From: Diplonema papillatum
Lineage: Eukaryota; Euglenozoa; Diplonemea; Diplonemida; Diplonemidae
Direction of reading: 5' to 3'
DNA: 64,000 bases
NCBI GenBank assembly: GCA_030068145.1
Contig: JAPJBO010000914.1
Location: 1 to 64,000 of the forward strand
In this document: one piece after another, positions 1 through 9,478 of the stretch
Numbering within the stretch: the stretch's first letter is position 1
Layout of the letters: every line of letters starts with the position of its first letter
Made by a program: the position numbers and the translations under genes
The notes under the pieces: generated by a model
Database searches by the model: none
Seen by the model: only the letters and a program-made list of their open reading frames with translations
What the model was told of the DNA's origin: nothing

Positions 1-365
1 CCCCGGATGGCATCGCCAACCCGCCGCAACCTGCCGCAACCCCCCGGATGGCATCGCCAACCCTGCCGCAACCCCCCCCGATGGCATCGCCAACCCGCCG
101 CAACCCGCCGCAACCCCCCGGATGGCATCGCCAACCCGCCGCAACCTGCCGCAACCTGCCGCAACCCCCCGGATGGCATCGCCAACCCGCCGCAACCCCC
201 CGGAAAGTATCGCCAACCCTGCCGCAACCCCCCGGATGGCATCGCCAACCCGCCGCAACCCCCCGGAAAGTATCGCCAACCCGCCGCAACCCTCCGGAGG
301 ACATCGCCAACACGCCGCAAACCGCCGCACCTCCCCGGAGGGTATCGCCAACCCGCCGCAACTAT
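1..365. repeat. GC-rich tandem repeat (satellite), runs off the left edge
   Basis: Degenerate tandem units of roughly 30-45 bases built from a 'CCCCCGGATGGCATCGCC' block and a repeated 'AACCCGCCGC' block; some units carry GGAAAGTATCGCC instead of GGATGGCATCGCC. All three plus frames stay open here only because the unit lacks stop codons, so the proline-rich translations are artefacts. The array ends near 365. Confidence 0.9.
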
Positions 366-640
366 CGAATTATCGGGGAAATTCCACTAGGTAAAACAAA
401 CAACCCTCAGGACACCTCGGTGCGCACTTGGATCGCGGGAAAAATTCTTGACGAAACCTGGTCGCGGACGTTTTTTCCTGGTGCACATGGCAGAATGAAG
501 CCTTCTCCTCCCCGTCCCTCTAGATTTGCTTCAGCACATGCATTGGAATTGCAGGCGCACGGGATTGCTCAGCGCGGTCGTGGCCTCCTCAATGTCCCGC
601 TCACCGTTGTGGAGGAGAAAGAAGGGGTGCTTCGTCAGCG
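366..640. other. no gene recognised
   Basis: Spacer between the satellite and the retroelement remnant. A short stretch around 490-520 resembles sequence near 29130 and 58280 (a GATGCCAGCATGAAGCC-like string), so part of it is dispersed repeat. Confidence 0.5.
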
Positions 641-1900
641 CTTCATCTCTGGACGTACGACGCCAACGCTGTGGTTGAGGCGGACGGCTACCAGGCCCAT
701 GTCGCGCTTCAGCATGTCTCTCAATACCTCCAGGCGGTCAGCGAGGAGTGTGGCTCGACGCGAGACGGCATCGAGATTCCGGTCGCCTCTCGCGGACTTT
801 TTAGATTCCAATATGATGCAGGAGAGTGGTGGGAGTTGACGAGGCTGCCGATGGGGCATTCCTGTGCGCCGGAGCTGATGCACACGGCGTAGTACGAGAG
901 GAACTCCCGTTTCTAGTCCCTGGTATCTACGGTTGTTCGATCGGACAGTGCCGTGATGCTACCAGGCTTCGACGGCGGCGGGGCACCCGGAATACGTCGA
1001 CGGCCAGTACGCGGTGCCTCGCACGTGGAAACTCACGTGTGGGTGGACAACATGCGGTACGCAGGGCCGCGCGATCTGGTGCTGGCGGCGACGTCGCGGT
1101 TGGACGAGCTCGCTTCGGAAGCTGGCATGACGTGGAAGGCCGCCGATTCGCAGACGGCTGCGCAACGCTATGAGTTCATCGGCGTTGAGTGGAATCACGC
1201 CGAGGAACAGTGGGCGTATCGCGCAAAATGCGGTCGCGGTTGCAACGTGCAGAGGACGCCATCGAAGCGGGTTCAATGTCGGCCTCGGATGTGGAGTCCC
1301 TTGCTGGCCGTCTCCTTCGCGCCTCGGCCATCGTAGTATGCGTGTTTGCGGGCGAGTTTACTTCGTCTTGAAGTTCTTTCGCAGACGCGTTGAACCGGGG
1401 CGAGAAGGCTGTACATGAGAAGGTCGTCCTCTCCGATAGCATCCGGCGGTCGCTTCCCGTTTGGTTGCGACAGGTTGCACGGCGACGTACCGTGCCTGTT
1501 GCCGCACAGACGCCGGAGTTGGCGGTTTTTGTTGACGGCAGCCTGGATGGCTGGGGCGGCGTACTCGTGGATGTCGACACCAACGACATGGTTGTAGTGG
1601 GTGCACGTGGAAGAGAGCCGAAAGGCGTTTCCACATCAACGATTTGGAAGCCATGGCTTTTGAGAGGTCCGTAGCGGCCATCACACCAGCGCACGCGGGC
1701 TCCACGGTGTCCATTGTGGTGGACAATACTTCTGTGCAGGGGTTGCCTGCGCTCGCAGGTTCTCAACGACTCTGTCGTGCGTGCCTTGTTGTGTTTGCAG
1801 CGACTCAATACTGCATTTTCAGTTCGCTGGGTGAAGAGCGCTGGTAATCCTGCTGATCTGCCATCGCGCGGTCCCGGTAACGTCTCTCACCGATAAGAAC
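641..1900 (+). pseudogene. decayed reverse transcriptase/RNase H of a YR (DIRS/VIPER-like) retroelement
   Basis: Pieces of one RT-RNase H gene lie in order but in changing plus frames. The segment near 656-885 reads YDANAVVEADGY and then WELTRLPMGHSCAPE (RT motif B region). Near 1035-1200 it reads VWVDNMRYAG, the catalytic YxDD position with V-D-N, followed by FIGVEWN. Near 1525-1600 it reads VFVDGSLDGWGGVLVD (first RNase H aspartate). Near 1710 it reads IVVDNTSVQG, and near 1825-1885 RWVKSAGNPADLPSRG (RNase H C-terminus). There are in-frame stops near 890 and 914 and frame changes around 1190 and 1640-1700, so the gene is dead. The V-D-N form at the catalytic site and the RNase H layout match the intact element at 58.5-63.2 kb. 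They belong to the same broad class but are clearly divergent. No recombinase or terminal repeat was found beside it. Confidence 0.8.
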
Positions 1901-2179
1901 GTCGCGGACATTTCACTTGCGGTCCGGGATTTTTTAACTGGCGAGATGGGTTTGGTGGTTCCACGGGGTAAGCCCATTCTGCAGCCGATGGATCCAGCCG
2001 CCAGACATGACACCTATGCTCATGTGTTAATCCCGACAAAGAATGGGGCACTACCGGGGCTCGGCTTACGTTACGGTGAAGGACCGGATCTTTGCTCCGA
2101 GCACTGGACTCAGAACCTCAATAGAAATACTTCGGTATATTCGATTGAAAGAGAGTTGAAGTATGGCTAAAGATAAAGT
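1901..2179. other. no gene recognised
   Basis: Non-coding tail between the RT/RNase H remnant and the structured repeat that begins at 2180. I see no ORF, hairpin or tandem repeat in it. Confidence 0.4.
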
Positions 2180-2221
2180 GGTGTCACCTGAGGGGGTCAG
2201 GGCTCGCCCACGTGATAAGCC

Positions 2222-2274
2222 GTTAAGCATTGAGTTCTTTTAAGTACATGAACCACATGGATTAGCATGCACTG
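2222..2274 (-). repeat. 3' tail of non-LTR retroelement (with GTTAAGCA target duplication)
   Basis: About 45 bases starting TTGAGTTCTTTTAAGTACATG and ending CATGCACTG, preceded by the target sequence GTTAAGCA. On the minus strand this is the 3' end of the element whose body lies to the right. The AGT.CATG and CATG.ACT ends can pair into a hairpin. Confidence 0.8.
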
Positions 2275-2919
2275 TGTCGCCGCTTAAGGTTACTTTATGA
2301 CGTCGTCACCTGTCATTGCGTCGTCAAGGTCGAGTACTTGTGGCGCCAGGGGCGCTGGGCTTTCTTGCGGTTCTGGAGATTGCGTGGAGGGGCACAGGTG
2401 CGGACAATCTTGCACGTTTTTCACTCTCGAGGGCACTGGAGTGCTTGGGGACGTCGAACGTTTCTGGTAGCTGTTTGCTTTAAGGGCCATCCTCTTCCTT
2501 CGTTGCACCCCTGACTCGGGTGTGGTCGCCTTCGCCTTCTTCCGCTTGCGGCCGGCGATCGGGCTCTCCTTCGGGGTGCCGAGCACCCTCTTTTTCAACG
2601 CTGGTCGTTCGCCGGTGCCTGGCGTTGGTGGCGGCCTCTTGGCTGCCCGTCCGGTCGTCGCCGTCTTCTGCTTCGCTACGGCGGGCGGCGCCTGCGCCGC
2701 GCGCTTTCCCGCCGGCGTTTCACGTTGTACGCCCCCCTGGGTGGGTGAGAGGGGTCTCTTCTTTTTGCTGTGTCCGGGGGTTGCCGGGGCGTTAGGTTCG
2801 TTTGGTTGGTGGTGGCCGCGGCGGCAGCACGCTGCCGGTCTCCTTTGCGTCAACGTAGGGAGCCTCCTGCATTCTTGGCAGGTTCCTCTGCCATGCGTTA
2901 GCCCTTTCCTCTGCCAGCC
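2275..2919 (-). mobile_element. 5'-truncated non-LTR retroelement, copy 2 (subfamily a)
   Basis: Body of a heavily 5'-truncated element on the minus strand, joined directly to the 3' tail of the next copy (2920-2972). It retains only the last Cys/His module and the basic C-terminal tail of the ORF. The subfamily is marked by the ending LDLDDAMTGDDVIK and a 3' UTR with 'TAAGGTTACTTTATGACG', shared with copy 3 at 34.7-35.3 kb. Confidence 0.85.
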
Positions 2920-2928
2920 GTTAAGCAT
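2290..2928 (-). pseudogene. C-terminal fragment of non-LTR retroelement polyprotein (copy 2)
   Basis: Open frame of 212 codons encoding the C-terminus of the retroelement protein: THGRGTCQECRRLP, CCRRGHH, then a long Lys/Arg/Pro/Thr-rich tail ending DDVIK. The apparent start codon is the ATG in ATGCTTAAC at the junction with the neighbouring element, i.e. target-site sequence rather than an element start. RT and endonuclease are absent, so it cannot function in transposition. Confidence 0.8.
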
Positions 2929-2972
2929 TGAGTTCTTTTAAGTACACGAACCACATGGATTAGCATGCACTG
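2920..2972 (-). repeat. 3' tail of non-LTR retroelement
   Basis: Second copy of the 3' tail with GTTAAGCA, differing by one base (CACG for CATG in the left arm). It is the 3' end of copy 1 and abuts the 5' truncation point of copy 2. Confidence 0.8.
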
Positions 2973-3518
2973 CCTTGAAAGTCAGGTTGTCGGATGACGT
3001 CGTTACCTGCCATTGCGTCGTCAAGGTCGAGCATTTGTGGAGCTAGCGGGGTTTGGCTTTCTTGCGATTCCAGAGACTGAGTCGGCGAGTACGAGGGCGG
3101 GCACGTGTGCCCGTTTTTCACTTTTCTTCGAGGGCATTGGTGTGCCCGTGGTCCCCGGTCGTTTCTGAGAGCTGCTTGCCCTCGGGACCTTCTTCTTCCT
3201 TCGATGCACCCCTGAGTCGGGGGTGGTCGCCTTCGTCTTCTTTCGCTTGCGGCCGGCGATCGGGCCTTCCTTCGGGGTGCCTAGCACCCTCTTCTTCAGC
3301 GCTCGTCGTTCGCTGGTTCCTGGCGTTGGTGGCGGCCTCTTGGTCGCCCGTCCGGTCGTCGCCGTCTCCTTTTTCGTTGCCGCGGGCGGCGCTTGCGCCG
3401 CTCGCTTTCCTACTGGCGTTCCCCGTTGTACGCCCACCTGGGTGGGTGAGGAGCCTCTTCTTCTTGTTGCGTCCGGGGGTTGACGGGACGTTCGGTTCGT
3501 TGGACTGGTGGTGGCCGC
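2973..3518 (-). mobile_element. 5'-truncated non-LTR retroelement, copy 1 (subfamily b)
   Basis: Minus-strand fragment carrying only the basic C-terminal tail and the 3' UTR beginning 'CCTTGAAAGTCAGGTT' on the plus strand, as in copies 4 and 5. It sits head-to-tail with copy 2 inside target copy T1, bounded by the tails at 2920-2972 and 3519-3570. Confidence 0.85.
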
Positions 3519-3527
3519 GTTAAGCAT
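3021..3527 (-). pseudogene. C-terminal fragment of non-LTR retroelement polyprotein (copy 1)
   Basis: 168-codon open frame starting at the junction ATG and reading into GVQRGTPVGKRAAQAPPAA, the basic tail of copies 4 and 5. Relative to copy 4 the last part is frameshifted (SKKSEKRAHVP in place of PSKVKNGHTCPP), so the normal ending is lost. Confidence 0.75.
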
Positions 3528-3570
3528 TGAGTTATTTTAAGTACATGAACCACATGGATTAGCATGCACT
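3519..3570 (-). repeat. 3' tail of non-LTR retroelement, tail-only insertion
   Basis: GTTAAGCA followed by the tail, then GTTAAAGCA and the right half of target T1. No element body lies between this tail and the right target half, so this is an extreme 5' truncation. Confidence 0.8.
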
Positions 3571-3606
3571 GTTAAAGCAGCGGCTGCCGGCTTCTCCCGT
3601 GACACC

Positions 3607-3739
3607 TTTTATATGTACGTTATAGAAAGAGTAGCGTTGGCACTCTTACAGGTTCGTTCCCTCGTAGCTCGCCGGGAACGGGCACTCCAGTGAAACTGCG
3701 TATATTACCGTTTCAGGTTTGGATTTCGGGAGCATTCTC
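3607..3739. other. spacer before the duplicated segment
   Basis: No gene seen. It leads into the block shared with 18.1-19.6 kb. Confidence 0.4.
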
Positions 3740-3831
3740 TTGTGCCGACCGTAACTTCAACTTGAGAGCCTTCAGCGGCGCTGAGAATCGCCAGCGCGAG
3801 ACACAAACGCATCGTGCTGCCCCCCTGAATG
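3740..3831 (-). pseudogene. 5' end of EGF/concanavalin-like secreted protein gene (truncated duplicate)
   Basis: Read on the minus strand, this is the signal-peptide region of the 16.2-18.3 kb gene (MRLCLALAILSAAEGSQVEV). It then leaves homology at about 3740 and runs into unrelated sequence. The second Met of the intact gene's MM pair is changed. This is a truncated gene start. Confidence 0.8.
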
Positions 3832-5165
3832 AATGAAACGGTGGTACTTGCTTTGGTTGTTTACCTGGTTGGGAGAATTCTGATGGATTTGACTACTGGA
3901 AGATTTGAGCGAAGAAGAGGTTTGCTCCTCCCTCTGGTCGGTCTTGAGTTGCTAACACGCTGCGTTTGTGTCCTGTGCCACCTCTCGAAGGGTTGGCATG
4001 GTCGGCATCCTTTGAAAGACAGACGACAGCCGGGGTTTCACTACGCAGTGTCTATTCGCCACCATTCAAAGTGAAGAGGCAGCAATCCAGTCGTCACGCC
4101 TCAGCAGAAAAGCCGAACGGAGAAACAGAGAACACATAAAACAAGTCAAAAACGTGTGGGGTTAGTCACGCCTTAGCAGTCCCAGACCCACCTGTATGTG
4201 TGCTCGTGGTCACCGCTACCGCGCTGACCTTTCCCGAAAGAGAAAGAGAGAGAGAAAGGGAGAGTGCAGGCACCATCTCTCCGACTGCCCCGTGTACTTC
4301 TACGGCGGATCTGAGTTGTTACATCGGAGGCGCGACGCGATGCGCGGCCCTGTCAAGGAGGATGATGTGCCGATGATGGCGCAGACGGGGCGACTGTGCG
4401 CTGACTTGATGTGAGAAACATGCTAAAACCGACCAGGCCACTTGCAGCATGGAAGAGAAAGAGCAGCTTGGCGAACCAGACTAGCGAAAATCAGTCTTAG
4501 GCTATGTTTTGTTGTAAAAGTCTACAGAGAAGAAGTTCAAGTAAACAGCGGACCTGTCATGGTCCTGATCACATCTTTGGCCGATCAGTGCACGACCATA
4601 CACCGTGTGGCTGTGAACTAAGTTGTAATTGTGCAGGACGGAGCAAACGAGCTGCTGGTGTGGGCTGAGGTGGGTCTTCAAAGGCAGAAATTCACGCTCG
4701 TTCTTTGCGGAGTCGAAGTTCGCTTGAACCTTGACTTGAAGCACAATCGACTTTCATTGTTCGCAACGCGAATGTGATACCGATTGTGGGGCGAGGGCGA
4801 CCAGAAATCATCGGGCGAGTACATTTTGTGGTTGTCCTCAACGTACAGGTGGCCGTTTTCAGCTTGGTGCCATGATGACTAGAGTTTCGGAGGCGTGAAT
4901 TACTTGGATCGGAAAGCGGGTGCGGGATCAGGCAAACCTGGTGCGCTAGTTTCACCGATAATCTGATCATCTGGGCGTACCCAGCATTCTCTATTTCACT
5001 TCATCAACCCTGTGGCAACAATCATCAATTTTGCCAACGCGACCTTTTCCGAGCCAGAGAGCCATGACCAGAAAATGGCCACCAGGATGGAGGTTGGGAG
5101 CAAGCCAACCTCTCTACAGGTATTTATTGTTTGAGACCGTACGTTGGAACAGGAAGCTTTAGTCA
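3740..5165. repeat. segmental duplication, copy A (partner 18139-19625)
   Basis: Near-identical to 18139-19625 over its whole length. Both contain the promoter-side flank of the EGF/concanavalin-like gene, a purine-rich run at 4225-4265 followed by GTGCAGGCACCATCTCTCC, and the same non-coding sequence ending GAACAGGAAGCTTTAG. Small indels separate the two. Copy A keeps only the first codons of the gene, so the duplication breakpoint lies just inside the coding region at about 3740. Confidence 0.85.
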
Positions 5166-5264
5166 CCTACCCCCAGAGTTGGGACTAATTCTCGTATGTT
5201 GTCAGGCCTCCCAGACGCCAGACCCCCCCCCCCCACCCTCCCCTACCATATATGGTATTTGCAC
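5166..5264. other. short spacer with a C10 run
   Basis: Contains a poly-C run near 5227 followed by 'CACCCTCCCCTACCATATATGG'-like sequence. No gene. Confidence 0.4.
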
Positions 5265-6475
5265 TGTAGAGCTGGGCGACCCTACCTCACAGCACCATCA
5301 CTCTCTAAGTTGGTTTCCATGAAGGAGCAGTGCTCCCGCTAACGAAAAGTGCGAGGAATTCGTTTGTGCGTGCCGGTTGATCGTTTTCCCACTTGTATTT
5401 ACCCTGTGTGTATTCAGGTAAGGAATTCTGATCAACCACCAAAACACGCTGCCTACGTCTTTTTAGCCTGCACAATACATTGAAGGGCAACCCACAAGAT
5501 TGTTAGTACTAAAAAAAAAGAGGCTGAAAAAAGAGGGTGAGGAATTCCTCATGAGGAATTCCTCACCTTTTTCCCGTTGGTACCGTTCCCCCCCGGACCC
5601 CCCCTATTTGGAAGAGTCGGGTGCCCCCCTGCAACAGAAGCTAATAGCCTGCACCAAACGCGAGAGCCCAGTTGTATTCTTCGCTTTTTCTCACGAACGG
5701 GGGGGGGGGTCGGTCCTGCTTTTGGCTTTGGAGGTTCTCCCGCACTCCCCAATTCGTGGTCAGCACAAACTCAAGAGGTCTAGTCAACTATTCCCTGCAA
5801 TATTGGCATACTTTCAAGAAAAAAATAGCCTCACCCAGGTTTTTGGGTTTCCTCACTAAAAGTGAGGTTAGCGGGAGCACTGTGAAGGAGGTCAAAAAAA
5901 TTTCTACTCCATCTTGATGTTGACGTAGCGTGGTGCATGACTGGTGTGTAGCAGCTACCTGAGCTGCATGGTAGGCGACTGGTGCAGCAAATGTCTGTGT
6001 GTGTGTGTTGCACAGGGTACAACCTACACGGTAACTCCTGAGTTGCAGAGGTTGCGACCAGTGCAGCAACTGTGTGTTGCACAAGGTGCAACCGGCAAAG
6101 CAACTGTCCGAGTGCAGAGAATGTGACCGGTGCAGCCAATGGTTGGGTTGCGTAGGGTGCTGCTGGCACAGTTACTGTCTGAGTTGCAGCGGATGCGACC
6201 AGAGCAGCAACTGTCGGTGTGGGCGGCGGTGGTGACTTTGCAATGAGGCCGGTTTGATAGTCTCTGCAACCTGGTAATGTGTTTGATTTTTGTCGACGTT
6301 TTTGAGGAGTTTTACAGCAAATGCGAGCCATTGAGGTGTTTCCGACGAATTTTGAGTAGCACAACGGCCTCAAAACATGTTTTTGTAGGGGTCCAGTACC
6401 ATCATGGGTGCACTGGGTGTATCACCTTTGCCAGTTTAGTGCATTAGAATGTCCAGGAAATTAATTTTTTTTATT
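5265..6475. repeat. tandem-separated duplication, copy A (partner 8397-9478)
   Basis: Shares almost identical sequence with 8397-9478, from 'CTGTAGAGCTGGGCGACC' through the GAGGAATTCCTC hairpins, the G/C runs and the TGCAGCAACTGTG repeats to 'GTGCATTAGAATGTCCAGG'. Copy A has an extra ~140 bp (about 5368-5509) that is a dispersed repeat also present at 21544-21690 and, in part, at 53400-53490. A long minus-strand open frame (5831-6373) is conserved in the partner, but its translation is a Thr/Cys/Ala-rich rendering of a ~45-bp degenerate tandem repeat. I do not call it a gene. Confidence 0.85.
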
Positions 6476-6479
6476 CTGC

Positions 6480-6700
6480 AAAATAAACGCCCTCGACCCA
6501 AAACGTGTTGGGATGCGGGGCGGTAAATCGGCGTTTATTGTCCCGCATGATTACATCCAAAACGTGTGGGAGCGTGAAATAAACTGGGGTCTGCGGGGCA
6601 ATAAATTCGTTTACTGCCCCGACGCGTTTTTACACTGAGATGCTCTCAGAAAAGTGCGTGTAATAAATTCGTTTATTTTTTACACGTGTTTTGGGTTGGT
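6480..6700. repeat. cluster of short palindromes sharing an ATAAAT-CG-TTTAT core
   Basis: At least three near-perfect palindromes with the same AT-rich core but different flanking arms: 6513-6547 (arms ATGCGGG/CCCGCAT), 6594-6622 (GGGGCA/TGCCCC) and 6657-6686 (CGTGTAA/TTACACG). Each arm pair is self-complementary although the arms differ. Two direct copies of CCAAAACGTGT also occur. Confidence 0.75.
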
Positions 6701-7225
6701 CTAATTCCAAAAAAAAATTCTCGGCAACCCAAAAAATATCACCAAAAAAAAAAATTCAAAGTAAATTGCGCGATTATCACCGGAAATATCGATGACCCGA
6801 TCAACGTCTCGGAAGCGACCGCGTTGTAGCCCTGACACTCAAGTTTACTTTCGGAAACTCCTAACACCAGTAAGGAAACCTACACTCTTTTTCGGATCAA
6901 GAATCTGGCCAAAAATGCTGCCACCAATGTCAGCCAAGCGTAAGAGACGAAGCGGCGGAGATATCCGCCAGTCAAAGGATGAAGAACACAACTGCAGCCT
7001 TCATCCACCAGCACCAAAGCCACAACCGTGCCCGTACCAGCCCCGCCTGGCGCCGAACCTCCCGATGCCAGCAGCATCTATGGCCACCCAAAAATCTACG
7101 TAAACCGTGAACTACAACATCAATCTTTCCGCACTTCCGCAATAGACTGCCTGAGCACCGAGAGTTTTCATCATTTCCGTTATAAATTCCCGGCACGTTT
7201 CTGCAAACCGTTATTTTAATGTAGT
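6701..7225. other. no gene recognised
   Basis: AT-rich start, then a stretch with a 103-codon open frame (6792-7103) that I do not recognise and that may be chance. Sequence near 7020-7110 resembles 9910-10000 (poly-Pro/Ala codons followed by 'GTGAACTACAAC'). Confidence 0.4.
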
Positions 7226-7418
7226 TTTCCCAATAAAATCATTTATTCGGCAACAATTTCCGCCAATTTTGCCTCGATGTCGGTTTTAGTCCCTCGGGAG
7301 GCCCTCAGGGGGGTTTGCAACCCCGAGCCACGAGCGGAGGGCCCCGAGGGACTAAAACCGACACCTCGACAAAATAAACGGAAATTATCTTGCCGAATAA
7401 ATGCTTATTATTGGGAAA
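7226..7418. mobile_element. foldback (MITE-like) element, copy 1
   Basis: About 190 bp of nearly complete inverted repeat. The left arm begins TTTCCCAATAAAATCATTTA and continues through GTCGGTTTTAGTCCCTCGG; the right arm is its reverse complement and ends in TTATTATTGGGAAA. The loop is the GC-rich CCCGAGCCACGAGCGGAGGG region. Related copies are at 8065-8258 and 10281-10503. I could not define a target duplication. Confidence 0.8.
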
Positions 7419-7419
7419 A

Positions 7420-7720
7420 ATAAATTCCCTCTGGTGGAAATGGCTTGCGGAGCGTGACGATAAATTTCGTTTATTTTTGGCAGGATTCCGTTGTGTTTAC
7501 ACAGGCCGGAAAAATAAACGAGTTTATTTTTGGAATTTATTTCGTGTGGCAGCATTTATTTTGTGCCGCCAGCCATTTTCTGGTGAAAGAAATAAACAAA
7601 ATTTATTTTGTACCGCGAAAAAAATAAACGTTTATTTTTGCGTGGGGTTATACAGAGAAATCTGTAGGGGAGACCCCTCGCAAAAAAAGATTTCTCCCTA
7701 TGGTGAGTGAAATCGCGTGT
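7420..7720. repeat. second palindrome cluster with the ATAAACG-TTTAT core
   Basis: Further members of the core-sharing palindromes: around 7461-7478, 7506-7533 (CCGGAAAAATAAAC with a matching right arm) and 7614-7642 (CGC..AAATAAACGTTTATTT..GCG). The block is a diverged duplicate of 9478-9830, including the CTGTAGGGGAGACCCCTCGC string. Confidence 0.75.
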
Positions 7721-8064
7721 TTTGAACTCGTTTTGAGCCGAGTTCATTGGTGTCTCATCCTCGGTGCTGTCAGGTGAAGTTCACCGCCAGTGAACTCACC
7801 CATGCTGAATTCCAGGTCCAAGTGCGTAGAAAACTTGTACCAATTTCAGTGTGCTTGAGTCTCGTTGCAACAACAACTGTGGGTCTGCCTGAAAACACAC
7901 TGATTCCAGCTGTCTGAGTTCATCTGCTGATCACCTGCTGTGCATGTGCAAGCGGTCGAGCACTCGCGTTGCAAACTAACACCACACCAACTCTCTGCGA
8001 CTCATCAAAATTTCACGCCGTCCAGCAGCAACGATGTTTTTGTTTCCACCCTCGGGAATTTAGC
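7721..8064. other. no gene recognised
   Basis: No convincing ORF, tandem repeat or hairpin. It separates the palindrome cluster from the second foldback. Confidence 0.4.
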
Positions 8065-8258
8065 TTTCCCAATAAAATCATTTATTCGGCAATAATTTCC
8101 GCCATGCCTCGGTGTCGGTTTTAGTCCCTCGGGAGGCCGTCGGGGGGGTTTGCAACCCCTCGCCACTCGCTCCGCTGGCTGCCGACACGTCGACAAAATA
8201 AACGGAAATTATCTTGGCAGACTTGCCGAATAAATGCTTATTATTCCTAGGAATAAAA
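8065..8258. mobile_element. foldback (MITE-like) element, copy 2
   Basis: Same family as 7226-7418 with a shortened right inner arm: the second 'CCCTCGGGACTAAAACC' block is missing. It is followed by 'TCCTAGGAATAAAAAAACTTATAGTCCTGGC', a segment also found after copy 3. Confidence 0.75.
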
Positions 8259-8396
8259 AAACTTATAGTCCTGGCAGGAAATAAAGGCTTTTTTATAGAA
8301 CGGATTTTTGCTTGCGAGGCCAGTATGAAAAGTGCCGTCCAGAAATAATAACTATTTATTACTAGGATTAAAAAAAGCCTCACCCAGGTTTTTGTT
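8259..8396. repeat. short dispersed repeat (also 10672-10728)
   Basis: 'TATAGTCCTGGCAGGAAATA' through 'ATTTTTGCTTGCGAG' is duplicated beside foldback copy 3, so the foldback and this flank have moved or been duplicated together. Confidence 0.65.
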
Positions 8397-9478
8397 GACT
8401 GTAGAGCTGGGCGACCCTACCTCACAGCACCATCACTCTCTAAGTTGGTTTCCATGAAGGAGCAGTGCTCCCGCTAACGAAAAGTGCGAGGAATTCCTCA
8501 AAAAAAAAAGAGGCTGAAAAAAGAGGGTGAGGAATTCCTCATGAAGAATTCCTCACCTTTTTCCCGTTGGTCCGTTCCCCCCCGGACCCCCCCTATTTGG
8601 AAGAGTCGGGTGCCCCCCTGCAACAGAAGCTAATAGCCTGCACCAAACGCGAGAGCCCTGTTGTATTCTTCGCTTTTTCTCACGAACGGGGGGAAAAACT
8701 TACGAACGGGGGGGGGGTCGGTCCTGCTTTTGGCTTTGGAGGTTCTCCCGCACTCCCCAATTCGTGGTCAGCACAAACTCAAGAGGTCTAGTCAACTATT
8801 CCCTGCAGTATTGGCATACTTTCAAGAAAAAATAGCCTCACCCAGGTTTTTGGGTATCCTCACTAAAAGTGAGGTTAGCGGGAGCACTGTGAAGGAGGTC
8901 AAAAAAATTTCTACTCCATCTTGATGTTGACGTAGCGTGGTGCATGACTGGTGTGTAGCAGCTGCCTGAGCTGCATGGTAGGCGACTGGTGCAGCAAATG
9001 TCAGTGTGTGTGTGTGTAGCACAGGGTACAACCTACACGGTAACTCCTGAGTTGCAGAGGTTGCGACCAGTGCAGCAACTGTGTGTTGCACAAGGTGCAA
9101 CCGGCAAAGCAACTGTCCGAGTGCAGAGAATGTGACCGGTGCAGCCAATGGTTGGGTTGCGTAGGGTGCTGCTGGCACAGTTACTGTCTGAGTTGCAGCG
9201 GATGCGACCAGAGCAGCAACTGTCGGTGTGGGCGGCGGTGGTGACTTTGCAATGAGGCCGGTTTGATAGTCTCTGCAACCTGGTAATGTGTTTGATTTTT
9301 GTCGACGTTTTTGAGGAGTTTTACAGCAAATGCGAGCCATTGAGGTGTTTCCGGCGAATTTTGTGCAGCGCAACGGCCTCAAAACATGTTTTTGTAGGGG
9401 TCCAGTACCATCATGGGTGCACTGGGTGTATCACCTTTGCCAGTTTAGTGCATTAGAATGTCCAGGAAATAAATTTTT
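8397..9478. repeat. tandem-separated duplication, copy B (partner 5265-6475)
   Basis: Near-identical to copy A but without the ~140-bp dispersed repeat at 5368-5509, which makes it the empty-site allele for that insertion. It carries an extra 'GGGAAAAACTTACGAACGGG' duplication in the G-run. Confidence 0.85.

Larger units (their letters stand above)
2180..3606. other. structured ~80-nt repeat (target copy T1), split by retroelements
   Basis: The left half (2180-2229) starts GGTGTCA and the right half (3571-3606) ends TGACACC, giving a 7-bp closing stem once the inserted elements are removed. Inside is a first hairpin (CCTGA/TCAGG). It is followed by a G-C-rich CGCCCACG junction and a second stem (AAGCCG/CGGCTT) that closes the conserved loop TTAAGCAGCGGCTGC. 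The loop's GCGGC can pair with the junction. The insertion point lies inside that loop, after GTTAAGCA, and GTT(A)AAGCA is repeated at the right junction. Other copies are at 31588/35390, 54199/55842, 63734/63837 and, partially, 12551/13037. It is a candidate small structured RNA or RNA-derived repeat; I cannot assign a known class. Confidence 0.6.

Noticed and set aside
7-839. Proline-rich ORFs at the left edge
   Set aside because: They follow the satellite unit and leave it without a recognisable domain; all three frames are open.
5831-9382. 180/186-codon minus-strand ORFs conserved between the two duplicates
   Set aside because: The two loci are near-identical as DNA, so conservation is not evidence of coding, and the translation is a degenerate tandem repeat.
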